From contig OZ316896.1 of NCBI GenBank assembly GCA_973895155.1, forward strand, positions 22,816,001 through 22,880,000: a DNA stretch of 64,000 nt, given 5' to 3'. The notes under the pieces were generated by a model, which worked only from the letters and a program-made list of their open reading frames with translations, did not search any database and was not told the DNA's origin. The stretch comes from Marsupella aquatica (lineage: Eukaryota; Marchantiophyta). Positions 55,956 through 64,000 of the stretch are shown here, piece after piece. The translations under genes and the position numbers were made by a program. How positions within the stretch are numbered: position 1 is the stretch's first letter; every line of letters begins with the position of its first letter.

Positions 55956-58900
55956 ATGGCTGCTAGTGGAAAGAGTGGATCTGCTGAGGCAGAAAGTCTC
56001 ATGACAAGCCTCACCAATGCAATTTGGACAAGTGAAGACATTTGTGAAGAGGTCAAGTGTATCAAGAAGTCATGGTACTTCCGTGACGCCAGATTACAGT
56101 CCACGGGTTTTGAAGATTGTGCTACCCCAATCCTTTGGGTCCAGTTGCAAAAATTGGCGAAGGTTAATGTTTCGTATGGCCCTGTCATTGCTGTTGCCGT
56201 CGTTGAGTTCATGGTTGGCCACGGGGAGGGAAAAGTGTTGACAGAGGGCCTTAGTTTCTTGACAATGTGTGGGCGCAAGGGTTTCACATCTCTCATTGTT
56301 ACTCTCGATAACTTTGATGAGAAATCGATGGACAGTTATCCAGAAGATCCCCTTGTTGCCGAAGTTCGGGCAGCAAGAGAGATGAATGTTATGGGTTCGG
56401 CTTGGATCGGCCAGTATGTGCAAGATTGTGATGCCATCATGCTTCCAAGGGTGAACGCAGAGTACAAGAGACTTGTGGGTGAAGAGTTCAAACCTGTCCG
56501 CAAAATTGTTTTCAAGAAACCAGGTTCAAGTGGCAGCGGTGGTTCTAATGCCGATAAAATGTCGGGGCGGAAAGAACCATTGCAATCCTCTACACATATT
56601 GACGTGGACGAACCTACAACTTCTGGTCGGGTTTTGGGAAGTGGAAGAGGGAAAGGGAGAGGTAGCGGCAGGGGAGATGCTGTGGGAACCTCTGACGGTG
56701 GGAAGAAGAGCCAGGAAACTGGCGGTAGTGGGAGAGGCCGGGGCAACCGTCAAGGACCATCCGTTAAACCAAGCAAAAATAAAGGATCCGAGGGATCCGG
56801 GCCATCTGGTTCTGGACTTAGCACAAAGAGGAAGAGGACTGGCTGGACTGAGACGATGGCTGCAGAAGTAGATAGAGCTCCGTCAATTCCATCAGTTCCA
56901 GTCGCGGTTCCTGCGGCGCCATTGGTAAGTACTACGTTGTTGTACTGTTTAACAAATACGAAATTCGATAAAAATCTCACTGTTTATTTCCTGAATTGTG
57001 GATTGTGGAGTTATGTTGAACAAATGCAAACTCCGATAAAAATCTCACAGTTTCTTTCCTTAATTGAATTTGCAACGCTTTTGTAGGCTGATCAGGAGGA
57101 GGAGACGGTTCTTTTGATGTATGAGACGGACGCAATCAAGGCAGAGCTCAGTCTTCTGATGCAACAAAGGGTGCAAAGGACAACTGTGCTTCTGCATGTC
57201 GACAATCTCATATTTGATGAGGAGGGGGATTTGTCAACTTTGATTAGACCAGTGGATAGATTTCATGTGGAAAATATCAAGATACTTCTCATGAAAAACC
57301 CCACCAACTTCAGTGCCCCGTTCGTGCTGTGTGTGGATCCGAAGGATTGTCCCACAACCGCAGATTGGGACATCCTGAAGTCAAGGGTATGGAACTTGTA
57401 TAGAATTATTGGAGGGAATCATGGTGCTCGGGCAAAGTCCGAGTCGTTTAAAATATACGGGAAGCAAATATATGGTGAGCTGGAAGCTTGGGTTTACGCT
57501 GGGCTTACGAGATCCGAGGTCCGAAAGTTAGGCTTCCAGCATAACTATGACCAGGAGTATCGGAAGAACATGACTAAAATTGACCAAGTTCGCGCTTGTC
57601 ACAATATTTTCCTTGAAATGGGTGTGGGCTCGACTAAAGATGTCCGCAAAGCATGTTGTCAAGAATGCATGATGGAGTACACGCCAGGAGTTCGTGACTC
57701 CATGGCCAAACATGATCCGGCTTTCCAAATTGTTTTCCGAACAGGTGAAATTTGGGATCTTCAGGAGCAGATTTTCCAGATGTGGGAGAAAGGTATTGTC
57801 TTAGGACAACCCAAAAAAATTGTGGCAACGACGAACGCAAAGGGAAAGGTAAAACCTTTGATGGTAAGGGAGATTAAAATGAATAAACTTGCTGGTGACC
57901 TCAACTTAAATTCATTTCGAGGTCTCCAAGGACTGTCAAATAAGGAGCATGTCAAGCGTCTCTTGAATAGGGTTATCGGGAAGGTGATCACTTTGGATCA
58001 AATGCACAAGGAAGGTGAGAAGTTGAAAAAGCTTGCCAAGGTGAAGAAACTATTTTTGCAGATATCTGGTCAGCCAGATTGGGCAACATGCAGAGAAATG
58101 TTTCCCAACAAAACAGATGTCTCGGTCCTTGGCATATGGGCGGAGAAATTGAATGACCCGGTAAGCATTCCTCTCACAGCATGCTCTATCGCAAGATTTT
58201 TATCGGCTTTAGCATTCCTTTGTTGGTTTCTAAGCGATTGCATCTATCAGCTAGCGTGCTCCATTGCGAGATTTTTATCGGCTTTAGCATTCCTTTGTTG
58301 GTTTCTAAGCGATTGCATCTATCAGCTAGCGTGCTCCATCGCGAGATTTTTATCGGCTTTAGAATTCCTTTGTTGGTTTCTAAGCGATTCCATCTATTGG
58401 CTAGCGTGCTCCATCGCGAGATTTTTATCGGCTTTAGCATCTCGGGGGTCTCACTATATGGGGACCTCCCCATCGCCTGCAACGTTTTTAGGCCTCGGAC
58501 CCCTTAAAATGTAAGAATTTTTTTTAATTTTTTAACCCCTATAAAGTTGGAATATTCTTGGAATATTCTAAAAATTGGATTAAAAAGACCCTAATGTTCT
58601 TATAAGTCTCAAAATTGAATTTAAAAGACCCTATTGTTCTTCTACAAAAATTCTTAAGTCTTCCCTTAGAACCAATAAAATGACCCTATCCTTCATCGCA
58701 CGTGATATGCCATTTTTGTGGAAGTGAGACCCCCGAGTTTAGCATTCATCTCACGCTATTCTAATTGTAGATGTGTCTGACATTTTTACAGCTGAAGATT
58801 AATTCAAAAAGGAAAAGCAAAGTGGTTCCGGCTATCACTTATAATTCTGCGGGGGAGGTTATTGTTCCCTTAGCTGAAATCCCTTATGTGTTTAAGAATT

Positions 58901-59907
58901 TTGTGTTTGCTGCAATCGATAAGTACAATCGGCTGAGGTCCTTAGGCGAGGGCACAGCAGAAGCGTTTGAACAAACATGGAAAAATGCAGACGGGGATTC
59001 TTTTCCCTACTATCTCCATGTTGGTGATGTTCGAATTTTGGATTCTTTTGTTCAGCCAAGGGCTTACACCCTTGCGGTTGCGGATATTCCGTATGGTTAA
59101 TTTAATGCTCCTGGTTCGGAGTTTGATGAAGTGGCCTTCACAGAAAAGGACATTTTAGACATGTTGACAAGTTTCTCAAAGATGACGACCGCTAAGCAGT
59201 GGAGGTTTGTTGTGATCCATTCACTACAACAAACGCATATGGTGATGTCTGCACTGGAGAGTGTATGCAACTGTGGGGTCGAGGCTAGAATCTGGGAGAA
59301 GACTAACATTCATGAGCGTCCCGCTGGAGCTCGATTGGCGTGGGGTTTTGAGAACTGGTCGATAGGTTTCTATAGCGAGGAAGGCATTCGAAACATGGAC
59401 ATGTACAATTTCCAACCGGATGAGTCTTGCGTCAATATCATCAAGGTTCCATGTGTAACCAAGAAGTCCGTTGATCCGTTGGGATTTGTTGTGAACCCGT
59501 ATCAGAAGCCTGTTGGTTTGGGGGCTTGGTTTGTTTCCCATTTCTTTGAGAAAGAGGATTGGGTTATTGATCTTTGTTGTGGAACCGGATCGACATTAGC
59601 TGCTACGCTCCTCAATTCTCGCCAGGGTTGTGCTGTTGATAAGAGTTCTGCGCAGATTGATTTTATGAAATCCTGGATCATGATTCTGGAGTCAAACTGG
59701 AATTTATATGAAGAATCCCAGATTGAAGGGCACGGCGTTGAAGGTCATGAGATTCAACCACCAATTGCAGGCCAATTGGGTGTTCTCGGGACATCAACTT
59801 ACGTAGTTGAGTTCGTGAAGGAGACCGAAGAGGAACAAGAAGAAACTGAGGAAGAGCCTCCCAGAACACCAAATGAGGATGATTTCAACGACATGTTATT
59901 AGATTAG
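55956..59907 (+). CDS. ParB-like / beta-class DNA amino-methyltransferase gene, three exons, one in-frame stop
   Basis: Exons are 55956-56924, 57087-58160 and 58792-59907, all phase 0 with consensus GTAAG donors, for about 1,052 aa. Aa 1-190 are unrecognised; about 195-310 form a Gly/Ser/Arg/Lys-rich low-complexity linker. Aa about 356-440 resemble a ParB N-terminal-like domain (LIRPVDRFHVENIKILL, then IIGGNHGARA). The C-terminal domain has motif IV DIPYG (779-783, for the usual DPPY), motif X NPYQKPVGL, and then the SAM-binding DLCCGTGSTLAATL (from 941). Motif IV before motif I is the beta-class order of N6-adenine or N4-cytosine DNA methylases. An acidic tail ends the protein. TAA at 59098-59100 lies directly after DIPYG, so an unspliced product would lack SAM binding. 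Both introns carry palindrome-related repeats, and intron 2 carries a MITE. Confidence 0.75.
56925..57086 (+). other. Intron 1 of the methyltransferase gene with two palindrome half-sites
   Basis: GTAAGTAC donor and TTTTGTAG acceptor. Two related units, 'cgataaaaatctcac-gttt-tttcct' at 56966 and 57034, have the left half of the palindrome but not its mirror. They are 68 bp apart. Confidence 0.7.
58191..58440 (+). repeat. 75-bp tandem array in intron 2, built on the palindrome's right half
   Basis: AGATTTTTATCGGCTTTAGC occurs near 58193, 58268, 58343 and 58418, an exact 75-bp period. Each unit includes TTTATCGG followed by 'ctttagcattcctttg', the same downstream text that follows the full palindromes. 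Confidence 0.9.
58441..58737 (+). mobile_element. MITE copy 2, 297 bp, 8-bp target duplication
   Basis: Ends are CTCGGGGGTCTCACT and AGTGAGACCCCCGAG, a perfect 15-bp terminal inverted repeat. The target duplication is TTTAGCAT (58433-58440 and 58738-58745). It is inserted into the fourth 75-bp unit. Its interior is the reverse complement of copy 1 and of the same length. Confidence 0.93.
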
Positions 59908-60226
59908 TTGCGTGTGCTCGTTAGGATAATGTCAATCACCAATGGAGTTGTCGATAAATTTATCGGATTCTGTATTCCATGAGGAAGAACCTTTGTCACC
60001 TTTATTAATGCGATAAATTTATCGGACTTTGCATATATCGGACTATCGCGGTGTTCTAGCTGGGGGAATGGAGTTGTCGATAATCTTATCGGACTTAGCA
60101 TTGTATGCTCTAATTGGTTTGTCATTGCAATTATTTCAAAAAAAAAGATATCATTATAGCTGCGGAGTACATAGTCCCAGAACGATAACCACTGTACATA
60201 TTCATGGGAACGATAACCATTATAAC
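59908..60226. other. Convergent spacer between methyltransferase and DUF7869-like genes, three palindromes
   Basis: Palindromes lie at 59953 and 60012 (both perfect) and 60079 (GATAATCTTATC). Two of the three are preceded by 'ggagttgtc', so the repeated unit extends upstream as well. No gene is present. Confidence 0.8.
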
Positions 60227-62860
60227 TTAAACCTGCAACAAGCTTCGACTATCAACGACTACAGTCTCCATTGCATTTTGAATGATTCGTCTTGTTTGTA
60301 TAGGGAGAGTACTATTTGCCAATAACACAAAGTTATACGCATAAACGGCAGTTTCTGCTAGGGACAATTCATCCTCCAGTACTTTGCTAGACGAAGCCTC
60401 TTTCTCCGGATAATATCTGCCTTCAATTGCAGACTCTTCCTCCGAATCCATTGCATACCAAGTGATTTTAATCCGCTCCGGGATGTCGTTAATTCTTGTG
60501 AGAATCTCAGTCACTTTTGCCATCCAGAATGGTCTTCCCTTGGGATCCTGATGGGCTGCTACACATATCATTGCAAATTTAGTATTCACCTCTAGATCCT
60601 TGAAGTCTCCAATTTCTGTGACTTTTCTTCGACTTCCGGAATACATGACTGTCCTCACACCCGCTACTTTATCAACCAAGCTAGGTTCCATTGCTGCTTT
60701 CGTAGGATTACTCGGAAGTTCTCTCTGTACGTTTACCTTGGGCCAACTCCAATCGAAACTCCATTGTGCAGGTTTCAGGTGGTGCTGAATCACTTCTTTT
60801 TGTTTGTCAAAAAAACGACCCCACCATAGACGATCTTCATCGTCAAAGTAATTGAATCCATCTTCAATTGCTCTTCGATATTTTTGAAGAGTTGACAAAT
60901 AACTTTGAGCCGCCCGCTCATCTTGTTCCTCAACATCATTCTCTTGCTCTTCATTGTCTCCTGTCGCTCCCGTGGCCGACTTCAATGCCATTTGTGGTGC
61001 AACCCACATTCCAGATGATGGAATGTACCGAACAAAATCCACTGTCTCCCCCCAATCGGTTGTCGTTGAAAGATGTTTGGCATGGAATACGGACCGAGCA
61101 CTTCCATCTTCGAGTACTCTAGTAATCCAAAATTGTTTTTGAGCACTTATGCCGTGGAGAGTACGTAGAACCTGACCATCCATATCCTTGTCATTTGCTT
61201 GATCCTTGTCTGACACAAATTTCTTGAAATCGGCAACCTCGTCGACGAAAAATATCTTTGCCATAGGATTGTAGGATTCCTCTATGATTGCTGAAAGAGT
61301 GTCCAACCAGAAAGCTTTCCGCTTGTTCAATTTTGAAGAAAACTTGCTAAACATTTGATCAATTTGATCATGGGTGTGCCCCACCAATAGGAAACCAACC
61401 TTTATTTTCTGGAAAACACCTATCTCCACCAACATATTCAAATATGCCATAAGATATTTATTCTTGTTTTCCCGAGCTGTGTTATCAAGCTAGAGGTAAA
61501 GCACTGGAGGGAACAGACCTTCCCAGGTATTCAGAATATGCTGGATAACGTGGATGGTCAGGTTGCTATCATTGTGAATATTTGGATAGTTCAAAAAAAC
61601 ATTTGAACTTAATTTTTTGTTGAAGATCAAACAACCCACTACATGTACGGGGATGAAATACTTTTCATCCATATTCTTCGGACACCGAATGAAATGAGGT
61701 AACTCTGTCTTCTTTTGATCCATTCCATCAATACAGATGCCCAAATATTTCTCCGAATTCTTGTAACATTTGCTCCGGTGCTTTGCTAACTTCTCCCTCT
61801 CGACTGCTTGTGCCTTCCGATGCTCGTTTAGCAATGTTGAGAATTTTCCTACAATAATAAAAATGTTTAGGACAAAACATGATAACCGCAATGTTGAACC
61901 CTGACAGCGATAAATTTATCGGGTTCAGTATTCAAACACGAGACCGTAATGATAAACCCTGACAATGATAAATTTATCGGGTTTAGTATTCAAACACAAG
62001 ACCGTAATGAAAAACTGTGACAGTGATAAATTTATCAGGTTCAGTATTCAAACTTTCAAACGATATATTCACTCATATGGCCAAAGAAGAAGCACATGAA
62101 TACTCAACCCGATAAAATTATCGGGAGTAACACACAGGTTTAGAAACTTACTCTTTTCTACTTCGAGTGTTGCCTTGTCACAGAGTGCTTTGAATTCAGT
62201 ACACGGGGCGCAGGTGGAGAAACGGCTCCTTTTGGGGATGCGCACGCGAGGAAACTCCTTGTTCCAAATGCGAACAAACCACGAATATGTCATGCCTTGT
62301 TCTTGGCGCATTAGAGTTTCGGACTGGAAGGCATCAAAAACTTCTGTTTTTGTCCAATTGTCAGGTAAGTGAAAGATATCCTTGTTGGGGAGACTCTCGA
62401 CATTTGTGGAAAAAAAATCATCCAGCCATTGGACGAGACCAAGATGTGCGGGTGATTTTTCTCGACAAACTGTACCGATCTGTATCTGAGAAAACATGTT
62501 CTGCGAGATTTTTTGGAGACGATTATTTCCTAGTGAAAATAATTTCTTAAAACCACTCCGTCAAAAGGATCTACCGCTAACTGAGTAACCACTTGCACCA
62601 GCATGCCCACCCTTCACACATCCTCTAAGAAGGACGTTTTTCTTTGGGTAGGATAGCCCATAGTAATAAGTGCGTTGTTTTGTCACGGCTAGCAGACCCA
62701 AATTCCTCAGACAGTAATTATCACAACACGAATACTTATGAATTTCTCTCATTTTGTTTCTATTCAATTTGTCATTTATCACATTGTCTTTCCTAGTAAT
62801 TCGGTCCCTATCTTTTTTACTAGGCTCATTTGACTTCTCTACAGCCTGAAATCCGTTCAT
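60227..62860 (-). pseudogene. DUF7869-like, probable transposon-derived protein, two in-frame stops
   Basis: Exon 1 (62860 or further upstream, to 62152) and exon 2 (61848-60227) join across a GTAAGT...TGTAG intron with a matching phase. Landmarks are CCDNYCLRNLGL, YSWFVRIWNKEFPRVRIPK with a CAPC pair, ICIDGMDQKKTELPHF, LDNTARENKNKY and the strongly conserved-looking VGFLLVGHTHDQIDQMFS. Proteins of this pattern are widespread in eukaryotic genomes; the spaced Asp and His residues suggest an RNase H-like nuclease core, which is inference. TGA at 62561-62563 (probably CGA) and TAG at 61490-61492 (probably CAG) interrupt an otherwise continuous frame. It is convergent with the methyltransferase gene. 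Confidence 0.7.
61849..62151 (-). other. Intron of the DUF7869-like gene with four palindromes
   Basis: Palindromes at 61909, 61967 and 62025 (all GATAAATTTATC) sit in units of about 58-62 bp that share 'ggtt-agtattcaaaca--agaccgtaatga'. A fourth, GATAAAATTATC, is at 62111. Their downstream text runs on the plus strand although the gene is on the minus strand. Confidence 0.8.
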
Positions 62861-64000
62861 AACATTGGCATTTTTGGGTCCTTCAGGTGCCTCGCGAATA
62901 GATGCATCACTCTCTGCTGAGCTACCATCCTGTCACTTGCCTATCCAACGATTAATACGTGCAACCCGTACTATCCCTTGCTTAAACCGTTGGTATCGTA
63001 TTACGGGGTCGTGGAGGGACGCTATTTGGAGGATTTCCACACCTAAGGATGAGTATGTTTGATTCCGCTCCCGAAAGTGTACTTTTTGATCAAGTCTACC
63101 GACTGGTCTCTCCGTTTTTGATCAAGTCCAAGGGACTGGTCCTACCATCTACAACTCATGCCCACCGGGTGAGTGCTGTCACCACCCCCCTCCTCTCTTG
63201 GGCAAGCATACCAACATTTACAATAAGATTTGAACTGTCGTATAGTGCTAAGTATCAAAAGTGACTCTTCTCACCTAAAACCAGGGTTTCGATCCCTTAA
63301 AGAACAGATTTCAGAATGAATTGTATAACTTTTATCTCTCGGAGTGATTTAGAGCCCTGAACTCTATGCTGAATTCACTTTTCAACGAAAAAATCAAATA
63401 AACAAACCACCAAGTAACTGAACTTCAGATTTATGAATCAAAGAAGAAATGAGTAAGAATTTAGAGACTACAAGCTGCTACTGCCACTCCTTCAGAAAGG
63501 ATCTGGGCTCAGTATAGACATGAAATCTGTCTCATAATTCATCAATCTCACATTTCAAAACACCAAGGTTAATGATAATGGAATTCTCAATCTAGAAGCT
63601 TTCTGGTTGCAAATGAATGATATGATTTAAAATGCCGTCAACATGGTTTGACGTCAGCGATGCGCAATTCAGTCAAACTCTAAACCATATTCCAGAATCA
63701 AAACAACGGTACTAACTATTCTGAGAATCAGAATTTACTTCTCATTTATCAACAACTAATCTTGAATTGGCTAGCGAATCTTGACTTCACAAGTAAGCCT
63801 AGCAGTGAATTCAATTGGAGTATCAGAAGTCTGCAACTGAATTCAATCACCACAGGAATTTCTTGAATTCAATCTCAACTTCAATCAATACAGCTTTACT
63901 TCCATACAAAACACTCACAGCATGCCTTGTTACAATGGAAGGAGGAGAAAACTATTCAGAAGACTTAATTCTGAATAGAGTATTAAGTCTATTTCTCTCC
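62861..64000. other. Right-end flank without a supported gene
   Basis: Short frames on both strands show no domain. 'ttttgatcaagtc' is repeated near 63088 and 63118. 'gaattcaat' recurs at 63700-63900. From about 63280 the A/T-rich text might be part of an LTR or spacer of another element, but neither end is visible. The right end of the large candidate element may lie here or beyond. Confidence 0.4.

Larger units (their letters stand above)
58161..58791 (+). other. Intron 2 of the methyltransferase gene (tandem repeat plus MITE)
   Basis: GTAAGC donor and TTTTTACAG acceptor. It contains four 75-bp tandem units and then MITE copy 2. The 75-bp unit keeps the upstream frame open, so an intron-retaining transcript would add a hydrophobic 25-residue repeat. 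I read it as intronic because exon 3 resumes the methyltransferase frame. Confidence 0.75.
52406..62860. mobile_element. Candidate large element with methyltransferase and DUF7869-like genes (right end not found)
   Basis: The left limit is the sharp loss of block R homology at about 52405. Immediately inside, GAGAAC (52403) and GTTCTC (about 52440) form a short imperfect hairpin. The interval holds a promoter, a small unknown ORF, an F-box-like gene, the ParB-like/methyltransferase gene and an opposite-strand DUF7869-like gene. All 15 GATAA-NN-TTATC palindromes of the window fall here. No matching right terminus or resumed block R sequence was found before the window ends, so the extent and mobility are inferred. 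Confidence 0.4.

Noticed and set aside
58161-58514. Hydrophobic 25-residue repeat as the protein's C-terminus
   Set aside because: A consensus donor precedes it and the methyltransferase frame resumes after a consensus acceptor, with the phase preserved.
52854-62122. CRISPR-like array
   Set aside because: Repeats are short palindromes with irregular spacing, spread over 9 kb in introns and spacers of a eukaryotic region; there are no spacers or cas genes.
52854-62122. Palindromes as transcription-terminator hairpins of a giant-virus type
   Set aside because: They keep the same plus-strand tail inside a minus-strand intron and lie within introns rather than at gene ends. An endogenised virus is not excluded, but this evidence does not support it.
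63275-63300. tRNA B box in 'gggtttcgatccctt'
   Set aside because: No cloverleaf partner sequences upstream; probably chance.

Overview
The window looks like plant nuclear DNA, most probably from a bryophyte and perhaps a liverwort. The reasons are spliced genes with GT-AG introns, clustered plant-type cytochrome P450s, F-box/kelch genes, an ABCG half-transporter, a plant-type Ty1/copia element and (CCCTAAA)n telomere-like tracts. The species is an inference from gene style; nothing in the sequence names it.

Left part (about 3.9-28.2 kb): a decaying array of microsomal P450 genes of one family. All share the same three-exon, phase-0 layout, with a middle exon of exactly 477 bp. CYP-1 (3926-6037, minus) and CYP-3 (14809-16987, minus) read as intact. 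CYP-2 (9504-11639, plus) is complete except for one nonsense codon and a lost TATA. CYP-4 (22693-24737, plus) is a multiply broken pseudogene. CYP-6 (27592-28190) is an exon-3 scrap split by a solo LTR. Between them lie a SINE-like insertion, many two-unit tandem repeats and a G-rich telomere-like tract.

Middle part (about 29-46.7 kb): segmental duplications. An F-box/kelch gene at 29652-31007 has a second copy at 40730-42048. About 4.4 kb running from CYP-3 through its 5' flank (15.4-19.93 kb) recurs at 36.27-40.73 kb. There the P450 (CYP-5) is cut off inside exon 3 and joined, through a short telomere-repeat patch, to an ABCG gene that is itself cut off upstream of its Walker A region. Blocks called here C (25.8-26.1 and 42.4-42.66 kb), E (31.36-32.93 and 42.67-46.69 kb) and R (26.1-27.6, 32.9-34.2 and 46.7-46.9 plus 52.2-52.4 kb) allow the order of events to be worked out, because the 26 kb locus preserves an empty target site for E.

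Right part (46.9-62.9 kb): a complete but dead Ty1/copia element (46915-52229) is nested in block R and carries a primer-binding site matching an initiator-Met half-tRNA. Next to it is the most unusual region, 52.4-62.9 kb. It holds a TATA promoter with twin palindromes, an unrecognised small ORF, an F-box-like gene broken by a 297-bp MITE, a roughly 1,050-codon spliced gene joining a ParB-like region to a beta-class (N6-adenine/N4-cytosine type) amino-methyltransferase, and an opposite-strand gene with an apparent DUF7869-type region. Fifteen copies of a GATAAATTTATC palindrome, all in one orientation, are scattered through the introns and spacers of this 9.3-kb region, and I saw none elsewhere in the window. 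I suggest 52.4 to at least 62.9 kb is a large mobile or virus-derived element with its own methyltransferase and its own DNA-level repeat. The left edge is sharp at about 52405; the right edge was not found.

The last 1.1 kb has no gene I can support.
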